A DNA stretch of 64,000 nucleotides, from contig NZ_JAFMPN010000014.1 in the NCBI RefSeq assembly GCF_017351175.1, positions 2,366-66,365 of the forward strand. Reading direction: 5' to 3'. The translations under genes and the position numbers were made by a program. The DNA comes from Desulfovibrio sp. Huiquan2017 (GTDB taxonomy: Bacteria; Desulfobacterota; Desulfovibrionia; Desulfovibrionales; Desulfovibrionaceae). The notes under the pieces are model-generated. The model did not search any database, was not told the origin of the DNA, and saw only the letters and a program-made list of their open reading frames with translations. Below, one piece after another: positions 18,995-27,886 of this stretch (within the stretch, counting starts at the first letter, position 1; every line of letters begins with the position of its first letter).

Positions 18995-19074
18995 GACCAG
19001 GCTCCTTGGGAGGGGTTCAGAAACATTGCGCTGGGGCGCGGGCCTTTCGTGCGAATGTCGCAGCGATGTTCATA

Positions 19075-19103
19075 TATTTAGACAGACTGTGACACCCTGT
19101 CAA
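19075..19103 (-). promoter_or_regulatory. candidate promoter with internal operator for the corC-lnt-prfB operon
   Basis: On the minus strand TTGACA and TAAATA are 17 bases apart. An inverted repeat TGACA-N3-TGTCA (19090-19102) overlaps the -35 box and could be an operator. The leader would be about 74 bases. Confidence 0.5.
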
Positions 19104-19124
19104 CATACGAAGAAGAAAGGACTG

Positions 19125-21008
19125 TTACGATAAGCCGAGTTTCTTGAGATGGATCTCCAGACAGGACAGGGCCGCCGGGGTGACCCCGGAAATACGGCCC
19201 GCCTGGCCCAGGGTCCGGGGCTGAATGCGGGACAGCTTCTCGACCACTTCGCGGGTCAGGCCGGAGACTTTGGCATAGTCCAGGTCCTCGGGCAGGACCC
19301 GATCCTCCAGGGATTTGAACTTGGCCACCAGCTCGGCCTGCTTGACCAGGTAGCCTTCATAGCGCACTTGCACCTCGGCTTCGCGCAGGACGTCCTCGTC
19401 CAGCTCCGCCAGTTCCGGGTGAAACACGGCCAGTCGGTCGATGTCCATCTGTGGTTGGCGGAGCAGAGAGGCCAGCTCCACGGCCTTGCCCGGCACTGAC
19501 GCCCCAATGCGCTCCAGGATCTCGCGAGTGGCGGCATCCGGGCGGATGCGGATGGAATGCATGGCCCCAAGCACCGCTTGAAGTTTTTCCCGTTTGGCGG
19601 AGAACAGCCGCCACTGATCGTCGTCCACCAGACCCATTTCGCGACCGGCCGGGGTCAGCCGTTCGTCCGCATTGCCTTCGCGCAGGAGCAGCCGGTGCTC
19701 GGCGCGGGAGGTGAACATGCGGTAAGGTTCCTCGGTTCCTTTGGTCACCAGGTCATCCACCAGCACGGCCATGTACGCCTGATCGCGGGAAGGCAGGAAC
19801 GGTTCGCGTCCCTTCAGCTTGCAGGCCGCGTTCAAAGCGGCCCACAGTCCCTGGGCCGCGGCTTCCTCGTAGCCCGAGGTGCCGTTGATCTGGCCCGCAC
19901 AGTACAGGCCGGGCACGGCCTTGGTTTCCAAGGTGGGCCGGAGCTGGGTGGGCGGAATAAAATCGTATTCGATGGCGTAGCCCGGTCGGACAATCTGGGC
20001 GTTTTCGAGCCCCCGGATGGCCCGGATCATCTTTTTCTGCACATCAAAGGGCAGACTGGTGGGAATGCCGCTGGGATACATCTCCGGGCTGTCCAACCCC
20101 TCGGGCTCCACGAATATTTGGTGGCGGTCCTTTTCCGGGAATCGGGCCACTTTGTCCTCGATGGACGGGCAGTAGCGCGCGCCGGTGCCTTCGATGATTC
20201 CGGTGAACATGGGCGAGCGGTCGAACCCCGAACGGATGGCTTCGTGGGCTTGCTCGTTGGTGTAGGTCAGCCAGCAGGACACCTGGGGCAGGGGCACGGT
20301 CCGATTACGAAAGCTGAACGGTACGGGATGGGCATCGCCGGGCTGTTCCTGCATGGCCGAGAAGTCGATGGAATCGCGCAGCAGGCGCGGAGTGGTGCCG
20401 GTCTTGAGACGGCCCAGCTTGAATCCCAGCTCACGGAGGTTCGCGGACAGGGAGTTGGCCGCCGGATCGCCCATGCGCCCGCCGCTGAAGTGCTCCAGGC
20501 CGATGTGCATGAGCCCGCGCAGGAAGGTCCCCGTGGTCAGGAGGACGGCCCGGGCCGGGAAGACTTCGCCCAGTTCGGTGCGCAGGCCGGAAACCATGCC
20601 GTTTTCCACCTGCACGGCCGCGCCCATGTCCTGGAAGACCCAGAGGTTCTTCTGGTTGAACACGGAACGCTGGACCGCCCGCATGTACCGAGCGCGGTCG
20701 ATCTGGGCGCGGCTGGAACGGACCGCAGGCCCCTTGCGGGTATTCAGGATGCGGAACTGGATGCCCGCCGCATCGGCCCACAAGCCCATCATGCCGCCCA
20801 GAGCGTCGATCTCCTTGACCATATGGCCCTTGGCCAGGCCACCGATGGCCGGGTTGCAGGAGAGATGCCCGATGCGGTCCACGTTGATGGTCAGCAACAG
20901 GGTCGCAAGGCCCAACCGGGCCGAGGCCATGGCGGCCTCGCAACCGGCATGGCCCGCGCCGACCACGATGAGGTCGAACTCGGCCGGGAAGGGATCCTTG
21001 CGCTGCAT
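19125..21008 (-). CDS. mnmG: tRNA U34 carboxymethylaminomethyl-modification enzyme MnmG (GidA)
   Basis: MnmG, with MnmE, installs the cmnm5 group at the wobble uridine of several tRNAs using FAD and folate. The 627-residue protein starts with the FAD-binding motif [12 protein letters not shown] (about residues 15-26), followed by [17 protein letters not shown], the family motif [22 protein letters not shown] and the helical C-terminus. MnmE is not in the window. It follows the M20 peptidase by 7 bases. Confidence 0.97.
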   Translation of the reverse strand: MQRKDPFPAEFDLIVVGAGHAGCEAAMASARLGLATLLLTINVDRIGHLSCNPAIGGLAKGHMVKEIDALGGMMGLWADAAGIQFRILNTRKGPAVRSSRAQIDRARYMRAVQRSVFNQKNLWVFQDMGAAVQVENGMVSGLRTELGEVFPARAVLLTTGTFLRGLMHIGLEHFSGGRMGDPAANSLSANLRELGFKLGRLKTGTTPRLLRDSIDFSAMQEQPGDAHPVPFSFRNRTVPLPQVSCWLTYTNEQAHEAIRSGFDRSPMFTGIIEGTGARYCPSIEDKVARFPEKDRHQIFVEPEGLDSPEMYPSGIPTSLPFDVQKKMIRAIRGLENAQIVRPGYAIEYDFIPPTQLRPTLETKAVPGLYCAGQINGTSGYEEAAAQGLWAALNAACKLKGREPFLPSRDQAYMAVLVDDLVTKGTEEPYRMFTSRAEHRLLLREGNADERLTPAGREMGLVDDDQWRLFSAKREKLQAVLGAMHSIRIRPDAATREILERIGASVPGKAVELASLLRQPQMDIDRLAVFHPELAELDEDVLREAEVQVRYEGYLVKQAELVAKFKSLEDRVLPEDLDYAKVSGLTREVVEKLSRIQPRTLGQAGRISGVTPAALSCLEIHLKKLGLS

Positions 21009-21015
21009 GGTCCGA

Positions 21016-22239
21016 CTACTTGGTCATGAGCATGTCGGCGATGACTTTGGCGTCGCCGATGGTGCTCTTGATGGAGGCCCACTCGTTGGGCTGGTGCGCG
21101 TTGTGGTTCAGGGTGGACCAGACCACGGCGTTGTAGCCCTTCCGCCGCAGGAACGCGGCCACGGTGCCGCCGCCCACGCCCACGGTACGGGGATTGTTAT
21201 TATAGATCTTGCGCACGGAGGCCATGGTCCGGACCGCGATCTCGCTGTCCGCCGGAGTGACCGGGGCGGCCTGTTCCAGCATAACCGGTTCGCACTCGAC
21301 GGCCACACCGTATTTGGACGCGACCTCGGCGCCGATGGCCTTGATGGCCTCGAGCACCTCGCCCAGTTCGTACTGGGGCATGACCCGGCAGTCCACGTAG
21401 AACACGTCTCGGCCGGGGATGGTGTTCACGTTGGCCACGTTGGCTTCGCGCATGGTCGGCTGGAAGGTGGAGCGGGGCGGATCGAACAGGGCGTCCTCGG
21501 CCGGATACAGGTCCTCCAGTTCCTTGATGCGCAGGATGAACTCGGCGGACGGAAACATGGTGTTGATGCCCTGGTCCGGGGTGGAGGCATGGCACTGCTT
21601 GCCGATAACCGTAACCTTGAGCCAGAACATGGACTTCTCGGCCACCTCGACCATCTCGGAGCGGGGTTCGCCGGAATCCGGCACCAGGAAAAGGTCGTCC
21701 TTGCGGAAAAGGGACTCGTGCTCGCGGACGATGTAGTCCAGGCCGAAGCCGGAACCGGTCTCCTCGTCGGACACGAGGATCAGGCCGTAGTTCAGCTCCG
21801 GGGTGATCTTCAGGTCGAGCAGGGCCCGGGCGGTCAGCAGGGACGAAACCATGCCCTGTTGGTTGTCCTCCACGCCCCGGCCGATCAGGATGTCGCCGTT
21901 GCGCTGTACCTCGTAGGGATCGGAGTTCCACAGTCCGAGATCTCCCGGGGGGACGATGTCCATATGGGAGATGACCCACAGGGTTTTTCCCGTATTCTTG
22001 CCGGGGATGAGGGCTGCGATGTTGGGCCGGTAGCCGCAGGGCACGTCGGGGTCGGGAGCGTTGAATTCGAGAATGTCGCCGATGCCGATGGCTTGAAGGT
22101 GGGTGAGCAGAAAATCGGCCTTGGCCTTTTCACCCGTGCCCCCGTTGCGGGGGCCAAGAGCCGGAATGGCGGTGAGTTTGGTTTGTAGCTCGACGACCGC
22201 CTCGGTCTGGCGATCCAGTTCGGAAAAGAGCTTGTCCAT
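21016..22239 (-). CDS. M20-family metallohydrolase
   Basis: A 407-residue dinuclear zinc aminoacylase/peptidase-type enzyme. Metal and catalytic motifs are visible: [11 protein letters not shown] (His and Asp ligands), [10 protein letters not shown] (bridging Asp) and [11 protein letters not shown] (catalytic Glu-Glu). The central lid domain lies at about 190-310. Members cleave acetylornithine, succinyl-DAP, carnosine-like peptides or carbamoyl substrates, and I cannot tell which from sequence. It reads into mnmG. A terminator of the upstream PxxKW gene lies about 60 bases before its start. Confidence 0.88.
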   Translation of the reverse strand: MDKLFSELDRQTEAVVELQTKLTAIPALGPRNGGTGEKAKADFLLTHLQAIGIGDILEFNAPDPDVPCGYRPNIAALIPGKNTGKTLWVISHMDIVPPGDLGLWNSDPYEVQRNGDILIGRGVEDNQQGMVSSLLTARALLDLKITPELNYGLILVSDEETGSGFGLDYIVREHESLFRKDDLFLVPDSGEPRSEMVEVAEKSMFWLKVTVIGKQCHASTPDQGINTMFPSAEFILRIKELEDLYPAEDALFDPPRSTFQPTMREANVANVNTIPGRDVFYVDCRVMPQYELGEVLEAIKAIGAEVASKYGVAVECEPVMLEQAAPVTPADSEIAVRTMASVRKIYNNNPRTVGVGGGTVAAFLRRKGYNAVVWSTLNHNAHQPNEWASIKSTIGDAKVIADMLMTK

Positions 22240-22294
22240 GGGACCTCCGATGTCGTTTTCTTAGAAACTAGTCCAAAAACCGGATCTTACAAAC

Positions 22295-22324
22295 AAAAAA
22301 AAGGCGGGGACATGCCCCGCCTTT
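22295..22324 (-). terminator. intrinsic terminator of the PxxKW gene
   Basis: A 7-bp GGCGGGG/CCCCGCC stem with 5-base loop is followed on the minus strand by eight T. Confidence 0.9.
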
Positions 22325-22339
22325 CCTGCTTGCAATGGT

Positions 22340-22627
22340 CTAGCGACCGCGCGCGGCGCGCTTGGAAGCCTTCAGCGGGTTGACCTTGACCTTGCCGGTC
22401 TTGTCCACCTCGGCGCGCACGTGCGTGGCGAAATTGCACACGCCGGTAGCCCATTTGCGGGCGGGCTGGGCGTAGGTCGGGCAGTACTGCGTGTCCTCGA
22501 AGGAAACGCTCCGCTCACAACCTTCACATTTTTCCACGACGGGTTCCAGAATGACGCCCTTGTAGCTCAGACCCTCGTCGGTCTTGACGGCGCCGTCCAG
22601 GGTAACGATTCCTTTTTTCTTGGTCAT
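22340..22627 (-). CDS. PxxKW-family cysteine-rich protein
   Basis: A 95-residue soluble protein with five Cys (CEGCER, YCPTY, VCNF) and the PARKW segment that gives the family its name, followed by a Lys/Arg-rich tail. The CxxC plus isolated Cys suggest metal or iron-sulfur binding, but the function is unknown. An AGGAGG-type site precedes the ATG. It is a single-gene unit with its own promoter candidate and terminator. The name is recalled from family knowledge of Deltaproteobacteria. Confidence 0.8.
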   Translation of the reverse strand: MTKKKGIVTLDGAVKTDEGLSYKGVILEPVVEKCEGCERSVSFEDTQYCPTYAQPARKWATGVCNFATHVRAEVDKTGKVKVNPLKASKRAARGR

Positions 22628-22709
22628 GTAGTGCCTTCCTCCTAAAAATAATGCGGCTCACGGGATGCCAGCGGCATACGGATTTTCATATTGGTGCAAG
22701 AGCAGACTT

Positions 22710-22738
22710 CGATATGCACCCAGGGTGGGTGTTGTCAA
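22710..22738 (-). promoter_or_regulatory. candidate promoter of the PxxKW gene with operator in the spacer
   Basis: On the minus strand a consensus TTGACA is followed after 17 bases by ATATCG. The spacer holds a perfect inverted repeat CACCCA-N3-TGGGTG (22717-22731), well placed for a repressor. Confidence 0.45.
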
Positions 22739-22756
22739 GTTATTTGCGGTTCTTTT

Positions 22757-24106
22757 TCATTTTCCGGAAGCGCGTCGAACCCATTTTGCGGCCCGGTCGG
22801 CCTCGCGGCGCAACCCCTGGACGTCCAAGGTTCGAAATTCACCGTATAGGTAAAGCACCTCGCCCGCCACCATGGTCATGCAGACTTCCATGCCCGTGGC
22901 CGCGTAGACCGCATGGGACACGTGATTGAAGACCGGCATGAGGTTGGGCGAGGAAAGGTCCAGGGCGATCATGTCCGCCGGGCGTCCGGCTTCGATGCGG
23001 CCCAGTTCGGGCCAGCCCAGGCAGCTGGCTGAATTGCGGGTCGCCATGTCCAGGGCGGTCTGGGCGTTCACGGCCGAAGCGTCGCCATGACGGACCTTGC
23101 CGACCAACGCGGCCAGCCCCATGTCGCGAAACATGTTCAATTGATTGTTGCTTGACGCGCCATCCGTGCCCAGGCCCACGTTGACGCCAGCATCGAGCAG
23201 GGACTGCACCGGAGACATGCCCGAGCACAGCTTCAGGTTGGACGCCGGGTTGTGGACCACATTGGTTCCCGATGCGGCGAGTTGGGCGATCTCCATCTCC
23301 TCCACGTCCACGCAGTGGTGCAGGGTGACGCGCGGGGAGAGCAATCCGCAGGAGCGCAGGATCTCCACCGGGCGCATGCCGTACTTGCCCAGGCAGACAG
23401 AAGTCTCGGTGGGCGATTCGGCCAGGTGCGTCTGCCATGGAATATCCAGTGATTCAGCAAGCTCATAGCTTGTTTCGAGCAGCTTGGGCGGTACGGTGAA
23501 GGCCGCATGCGGGGTGACCGCCGTGCGCACCAGCGGGTCGTCGGCGAAACGCTCCTCCAGCCTGCGAATGGTGTCCCAACAGGCCTCGGCCGTTGGGAAG
23601 AAGGGAGAGGGAAAGGCGAAGAAGCCTTCCCCCAGGACCGCCCGCAGGCCGCAGGCTGAGGCGGCCTCGCCGGTGACGTGCTCGTGGAAATAGCCGTTCA
23701 GGAAGGCCGTGCACCCGGTGCGGATGAGTTCCGCGCAGCCGAGCCGCGCGCCGATGCCGAGCAACTCCTCGTCCAGTTGCGCCTCCACGGGCCAAATGTG
23801 ATCCTGAAGCCAATCCATGAGCGGCAGGTCGTCGGCAAAGCCGCGCAACAGGGTCATGGGCAGGTGGGTATGGCCGTTGACCAGACCGGGCATGAGCATC
23901 CTGCCCGCCATGTCCAGCCGCTGCGCGGGCTCATAACGGGCGTCGAGGTCGGCGTAGTCGCCCACCTCAAGCACCAGTCCGCCACCCACGGCCACCCCGG
24001 CGTCGGTCAGGATGCGCCGGTCGTCATCCTGGGTGATCACCGCGTCGGCCCGGACCAGCAGGTCGCAGGGCAGGGGCGCGGCGTTGTCGAAAAGGGATTC
24101 GGCCAT
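22757..24106 (-). CDS. mtaD: 5'-methylthioadenosine/S-adenosylhomocysteine deaminase
   Basis: An amidohydrolase of the TRZ/ATZ-like group that deaminates MTA or SAH at adenine N6. The 449-residue protein has the zinc ligands in NGHTHLPM, the third His in QTHLAES, LHHCVDVEE and the catalytic Asp in GTDGASSNN. It lies 3 bases downstream of mtnP and apt, so all three act on SAM by-products and adenine. Substrate choice between MTA and SAH is inferred from context. Confidence 0.88.
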   Translation of the reverse strand: MAESLFDNAAPLPCDLLVRADAVITQDDDRRILTDAGVAVGGGLVLEVGDYADLDARYEPAQRLDMAGRMLMPGLVNGHTHLPMTLLRGFADDLPLMDWLQDHIWPVEAQLDEELLGIGARLGCAELIRTGCTAFLNGYFHEHVTGEAASACGLRAVLGEGFFAFPSPFFPTAEACWDTIRRLEERFADDPLVRTAVTPHAAFTVPPKLLETSYELAESLDIPWQTHLAESPTETSVCLGKYGMRPVEILRSCGLLSPRVTLHHCVDVEEMEIAQLAASGTNVVHNPASNLKLCSGMSPVQSLLDAGVNVGLGTDGASSNNQLNMFRDMGLAALVGKVRHGDASAVNAQTALDMATRNSASCLGWPELGRIEAGRPADMIALDLSSPNLMPVFNHVSHAVYAATGMEVCMTMVAGEVLYLYGEFRTLDVQGLRREADRAAKWVRRASGK

Positions 24107-24109
24107 GGA

Positions 24110-24859
24110 TTAATCCAACCCTTTGACGACTTCGATCAGCAGGGAAGTGACCTTTTCCACGTTACGCTTGAAGACTTCGAGAATCTCTTCCCAGGTCACC
24201 GGGGCCTCGTCGGTCTTCCAACAGTCGTAATCCGTGCTCATGGCCACGGCCGCGTAGGGAATGCCCGCCTCGTTGGCCAGGAGGCACTCCGGGGCCACGC
24301 TCATGTTGATGACGTCCGCGCCCCACATGCGAAACATGTTGGACTCTGCCCTGGTTGAAAAGCGCGACCCCTCGATGGTGACGACCGTGCCTGTTTTGTG
24401 GTGGGCCAAGCCGAGTTTGCCGCAGGCCGCGTTGAGCAGCCCGCGCAGAGTCGCGTCGAACGGATCGGCCATGGCCGTGTGCACCGCGCCGTGAGGTTCG
24501 AATTCGTCGAAGAACGAGACCTGCCTGCGCCGGGTGAAGTCGATGAACTGGTCCAGGATGACCAGGTGCCCCCGGCCGATCTCTTCACGCAGGGAGCCGC
24601 AGGCCGTGGTGGCCAGGATGCGGGTACAACCGATGTCCTTGAGGGCCTTGATGTTGGCCCGGTAGTTGACGAAGGTAGGCGGAATGGTGTGTTCGCGGCC
24701 GTGCCGGGCCAGCAGGACCACCTCGCGTCCCGCGATGGTTCCTTCCTTGAGGAGGGCGGACGGCTTGCCGTAAGGGGTGCCCATTTCCACGTCACGGGCG
24801 TCCTGCAACAGATCAGGGTCGTCCAGGCCGCTCCCGCCGATGATGCCGATCTTACTCAT
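24110..24859 (-). CDS. mtnP: S-methyl-5'-thioadenosine phosphorylase
   Basis: Cleaves MTA with phosphate to adenine and methylthioribose-1-phosphate. The 249 residues show the phosphate-binding start IGGSGLDD, RHGREHTIPP, NYRANI and the substrate segment SRFSTRAESNMFRMWG with NMSVAPE, typical of the MTAP branch of the PNP family. The product adenine is the substrate of the adjacent apt. A methylthioribose-1-P isomerase (mtnA) is not in the window. Confidence 0.93.
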   Translation of the reverse strand: MSKIGIIGGSGLDDPDLLQDARDVEMGTPYGKPSALLKEGTIAGREVVLLARHGREHTIPPTFVNYRANIKALKDIGCTRILATTACGSLREEIGRGHLVILDQFIDFTRRRQVSFFDEFEPHGAVHTAMADPFDATLRGLLNAACGKLGLAHHKTGTVVTIEGSRFSTRAESNMFRMWGADVINMSVAPECLLANEAGIPYAAVAMSTDYDCWKTDEAPVTWEEILEVFKRNVEKVTSLLIEVVKGLD

Positions 24860-24871
24860 GGCTGTTCTCCG

Positions 24872-25393
24872 CTAGTCTATTTCAAGAAGGAAATCGTGCT
24901 TCACGCCTGCCGCGCGCATGACCTCGTCGCCATCCAGAAAGGAGAGCTGGATGACAAAGCCCGCGCCCACAATCTCGCCGCCGGCCTCGCGGATCAGCTT
25001 GACCATGCCCTCGGCCGTGCCACCCGTGGCCAGCAGGTCGTCGATCATCAGAACCTTGTCGCCCGTCTCGACGGCGTCCACGTGCATGCACAGGGTGTCG
25101 GAACCGTATTCCAGGTCGTAGGTTACGCAACGATTCTTGTACGGAAGCTTGCCAGGCTTGCGGATGGGTATGAAGGGGATGTCCATCTCCAGCGCCAAGG
25201 GTGCGCCGAAGATAAATCCCCGGGCATCGGCGGCCACGATCTTGTCCGCGCCGCAGTCCTTGTACTTCTCGTGCAGCTGGTCGATGACATAGCGGAAGGC
25301 CTTGGGCGTGCTCAATATGGGCGTGATGTCGTAAAAGGTAATACCTTTTTTAGGATAGTCCGGGATGTCCCGCACGTAATGGCGTAGGTTCAT
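24872..25393 (-). CDS. apt: adenine phosphoribosyltransferase
   Basis: Salvages adenine with PRPP to AMP. The 173-residue protein has the hood motif DARGFIFGAPLALE and the PRPP-binding motif VLMIDDLLATGGTAEG. It is the first gene of the apt-mtnP-mtaD operon and is divergent from rsmA across 114 bases. Confidence 0.97.
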   Translation of the reverse strand: MNLRHYVRDIPDYPKKGITFYDITPILSTPKAFRYVIDQLHEKYKDCGADKIVAADARGFIFGAPLALEMDIPFIPIRKPGKLPYKNRCVTYDLEYGSDTLCMHVDAVETGDKVLMIDDLLATGGTAEGMVKLIREAGGEIVGAGFVIQLSFLDGDEVMRAAGVKHDFLLEID

Positions 25394-25507
25394 GGATCCT
25401 CCTCATGGAATGAATACCGGGGATTCATACGTTTTCCGGGGAGAAGGTGTCAATGCTGTTGCCACCCGGACCGGGTTCCGTTATCCCCTGGTCAACGGAG
25501 AACACGC

Positions 25508-26290
25508 ATGGCGCATCAAGACCAGCCGCACAGGGCCAAGAAAAGCCTGGGTCAGAATTTTCTGACCGACCAGAACATCTGCCGCAAGATCGTGGACGCC
25601 CTCGCGCCCTCGCCTGATGATACTATTATAGAAATAGGTCCAGGCCGGGGGGCGTTGACCGAGTACCTGGTCGAGACCGGGGCGAAGCTGCGCGTGGTGG
25701 AGATGGACGACTACCTGGCCGACCGACTCGAAGCACGCTGGCCGGGACTGGACGTGATCCGGGCCGACGCGCTCAAATTCCCCTGGATGGACCTGAACGG
25801 AGCGGGGCCGTGCAAGATCATCGGGAACCTCCCGTACAATGTGGGGTCCAAGCTCATTTGGGACATTGTCAGCCAAGTGACGACCCTGGAGCGGGCCGTA
25901 TTCATGGTCCAGCACGAGGTGGCTTTGCGCCTGACCGCCGAGCCCGGCGTCAAAGCATACGGCGGGCTGACCGCCTGGGTGCGAAATTTCAGTGATACAC
26001 GCTATCTCTTCAAGGTGCCGCCCACGGTTTTCCGGCCACAGCCCAAAGTCGATTCCGCCGTGGTCCGTTTCGACCCGCTTCCGGAGAATGCCCGGCCCGA
26101 AGACCCGGACCGGCTGGCCGGGCTGGTCAAGCTGCTCTTCCAGCAGCGGCGCAAGCAGATATCGACCATCCTGAAGAAACGCATGACCCCGGCGGTGGAG
26201 CTGTGGTTTCAGGAAGAGGGCGTCAGTCCGGCGTTGCGGCCGGAAAATCTTACTCCGGCACAATTTCGTGCGCTTTCTTTAATATATTAG
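25508..26290 (+). CDS. rsmA: 16S rRNA A1518/A1519 dimethyltransferase
   Basis: Dimethylates two adjacent adenosines in the 3' terminal helix of 16S rRNA during late 30S assembly. The 260-residue protein shows KKSLGQNFLTD, SAM motif I EIGPGRGALTE, acidic loop VVEMDDYLA and the catalytic NLPYNV, followed by the small C-terminal domain. It is transcribed alone and ends before a strong hairpin terminator. Confidence 0.96.
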   Translation: MAHQDQPHRAKKSLGQNFLTDQNICRKIVDALAPSPDDTIIEIGPGRGALTEYLVETGAKLRVVEMDDYLADRLEARWPGLDVIRADALKFPWMDLNGAGPCKIIGNLPYNVGSKLIWDIVSQVTTLERAVFMVQHEVALRLTAEPGVKAYGGLTAWVRNFSDTRYLFKVPPTVFRPQPKVDSAVVRFDPLPENARPEDPDRLAGLVKLLFQQRRKQISTILKKRMTPAVELWFQEEGVSPALRPENLTPAQFRALSLIY

Positions 26291-26369
26291 TCCATATTTT
26301 CACAAAGATATTTAAAATCCCAAGTTCATAACCGATTAAAAGAAGGGTTCGACTCCCGAAATCCAGATG

Positions 26370-26417
26370 GCGAAAAGCCTCGGAAGCGCCATATGGCGTA
26401 GGTTTTTTCGCTTTTTT
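26370..26417 (+). terminator. terminator downstream of rsmA with nested hairpin
   Basis: GCGAAAA pairs with TTTTCGC and CCT with AGG, around an inner CGCC-ATAT-GGCG hairpin; six T follow at 26412-26417. A separate GGGTTCGACTCCC hairpin, resembling a tRNA T-arm, precedes it at 26345-26357. Confidence 0.75.
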
Positions 26418-26484
26418 AGGTGCTCGGGCTGGACACGGCGCAAAAGTTCATTTAAAGGCCAAGAGGTGAGTTGGTGACGGAAAC

Positions 26485-26520
26485 AAAGTGCAAGCGCATT
26501 TTGTGCTCTGGCTGCACTTT
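26485..26520 (+). promoter_or_regulatory. inverted repeat in the leader of the second HU gene
   Basis: AAAGTGCA (26485-26492) and TGCACTTT (26513-26520) are perfect 8-bp complements that enclose a smaller GCGCA-TTT-TGTGC stem. It sits about 45 bases before the ATG; operator or RNA structure. Confidence 0.5.
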
Positions 26521-26564
26521 AACAAATACCATCAGGTAATTATTTCACCGAGGAGGAAGGACTG

Positions 26565-26837
26565 ATGACGAAGGCTGAATTGGTTGTCAAAATCGCGGAA
26601 AAGGCCAATCTGACCAAAGCGAATGCCGAACGCGCCCTGAATGCGTTCCTTGAGACCGTGGAAAGCACCCTGGTCTCCGACGGAAAGCTCACTCTGACCG
26701 GGTTCGGCACTTTCATGGTGGAACTCCGCAAAGCCCGCGTCGGCCGCAACCCCCGCACCGGCCTCGAGCTCAAAATCCCCGAGACCAAGGTTGTCAAATT
26801 CCGCCCCGGCAAGATCCTCAAGGACGCCGTCAAATAA
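26565..26837 (+). CDS. HU-family DNA-binding protein, second copy
   Basis: A 90-residue HU/IHF-type protein starting MTKAELVVKIAEKANL with the DNA arm GRNPRTGLELKIPE and C-terminal FRPGKILKDAVK. It differs clearly from the HU at 13467, and FRPGK with a longer arm end leaves IHF-like function possible. GAGGAGG precedes the ATG. A small membrane-protein gene follows 15 bases later. Confidence 0.94.
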   Translation: MTKAELVVKIAEKANLTKANAERALNAFLETVESTLVSDGKLTLTGFGTFMVELRKARVGRNPRTGLELKIPETKVVKFRPGKILKDAVK

Positions 26838-26852
26838 GTTGGAGAGAATACC

Positions 26853-27023
26853 ATGATTCACGGTGAAACCGTTCACAGCCCGCTGCCCATGGATCTTCCT
26901 TGGTGGATGCCCGACCATTTTGTCTTTTTCGGCGTCCTGTACATCGTTCTCGGCGTCATTGTCGCCGCATTGACGGTTACGGTCCTGCAGTCCCTGCGCG
27001 ACGCGAAAAAGGCTGAGCACTAG
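26853..27023 (+). CDS. small single-pass membrane protein of unknown function
   Basis: A 56-codon frame beginning MIHGETVHSPLPMDLPWWMP, with one strong membrane segment (VFFGVLYIVLGVIVAALTVT) and a short basic tail ending KKAEH. GGAGAG lies 7 bases upstream of the ATG, and a strong terminator follows 25 bases after the stop, which fits a real last gene of an HU operon. I do not recognise the family. Confidence 0.7.
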   Translation: MIHGETVHSPLPMDLPWWMPDHFVFFGVLYIVLGVIVAALTVTVLQSLRDAKKAEH

Positions 27024-27048
27024 TCGGTTGAATAGCATCGTATCGAAA

Positions 27049-27083
27049 GGGCCTGTCCGGGTACTGCCGGACGGGCCTTTTTT
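27049..27083 (+). terminator. intrinsic terminator after the HU/small membrane protein genes
   Basis: An 11-bp stem (GGCCTGTCCGG with CCGGACGGGCC, one G-U pair), 6-base loop, then six T. Confidence 0.9.
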
Positions 27084-27170
27084 CGCTCCCCCTGGTCTTT
27101 TCGTTTTTCGGCCACATTAGGGGTTGCCTTTTGGTTTTTTTGCATATATGTAGTGTCTCTTATTTCGCTG

Positions 27171-27203
27171 GCCCGCCAAAGAGCGGGCGGTTCACCGAGG
27201 AGG
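27171..27203 (+). promoter_or_regulatory. rpsU leader: hairpin plus extended Shine-Dalgarno
   Basis: GCCCGC/GCGGGC forms a hairpin at 27171-27188, then TTCACCGAGGAGGTGA places the Shine-Dalgarno in the loop of a TCACC/GGTGA stem. The 13-mer TTCACCGAGGAGG also precedes the second HU gene (26544-26556). Confidence 0.55.
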
Positions 27204-27212
27204 TGATTTTCA

Positions 27213-27413
27213 TTGCCCGGAGTGTACTTTGATGACAACGACAATTTCGACGTTTCTCTGCGTCGCTTCAAAAAGCAGGTGGAGAAGGCCGGAATTCTGT
27301 CCGAGCTGAAGAAACGCCAGCATTACGAGAAGCCCAGCGTGCAGAAGAAGAAGAAGAAAGCTGCCGCCAAGAAAAGGCTTGCAAAAAAGATGCGTAAAAT
27401 ACGCAGCATGTAA
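27213..27413 (+). CDS. rpsU: 30S ribosomal protein S21
   Basis: S21 sits near the anti-Shine-Dalgarno of 16S rRNA and aids initiation. The 66-residue basic protein ([16 protein letters not shown], then Lys-rich helices) matches the family over its full length. The start is TTG 27213; no ATG or GTG fits the conserved MPGV start. A long Shine-Dalgarno (AGGAGGTGA) compensates for the weak codon. It begins the rpsU-yqeY-mutS2-dnaG-rpoD series, a variant of the macromolecular synthesis operon. Confidence 0.95.
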   Translation: MPGVYFDDNDNFDVSLRRFKKQVEKAGILSELKKRQHYEKPSVQKKKKKAAAKKRLAKKMRKIRSM

Positions 27414-27416
27414 ATT

Positions 27417-27863
27417 ATGAGTCTGTCAAAGCAAATAGACAAAGACTACATAGAGGCCTATAAGGCCAAAGCTACGGTAAAAGTGGCCGTCTTGAGACAT
27501 CTCAAGACGGCCATTAAAAACCGTATGGTCGAGGACAAAAGCCAGGACCTGTCCGACGAGATCGTCCTTGATCTCATCGCCAAGCAGGTCAAGCAGCGCA
27601 AGGACTCCTTCGACCAGTACTCCAAGGCGGGCAGGGACGACCTGGCCCGGGTCGAAGCCGACGAGCTGACCGCCCTTGAAGTCTATCTCCCCAAACCGTT
27701 GTCTGACGAAGAGCTTTCCTCGGCCATCGACAAGGCCATCGCCGACGTCGGGGCCTCCTCCATGGCGGACATGGGCAAGGTCATGCAGGCCGTGCTCGGC
27801 GCGCATCAGGGGCAGGTTGACGGCAAGAAGGCCAGCGGCCTGGTCAGGGCCAAGCTTTCCTAA
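27417..27863 (+). CDS. GatB/YqeY-domain protein
   Basis: A 148-residue YqeY homologue, related to the tail domain of the tRNA amidotransferase GatB: helical N-half (ATVKVAVLRHLKTAIKN) and C-terminal domain with SMADMGKVMQAVLGAHQGQ and DGKKASGLVR. Its biochemical role is not settled; it may bind tRNA. It lies 3 bases after rpsU, the usual rpsU-yqeY linkage. Confidence 0.92.
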   Translation: MSLSKQIDKDYIEAYKAKATVKVAVLRHLKTAIKNRMVEDKSQDLSDEIVLDLIAKQVKQRKDSFDQYSKAGRDDLARVEADELTALEVYLPKPLSDEELSSAIDKAIADVGASSMADMGKVMQAVLGAHQGQVDGKKASGLVRAKLS

Positions 27864-27886
27864 CTCTCCAACCCCCCGGCTCACCC

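Noticed and set aside
26330-26420. A tRNA or tmRNA gene around the GGGTTCGACTCCC motif
   Set aside because: No matching acceptor, D or anticodon arms could be folded and the T-stem is only three base pairs; left as a T-arm-like motif.
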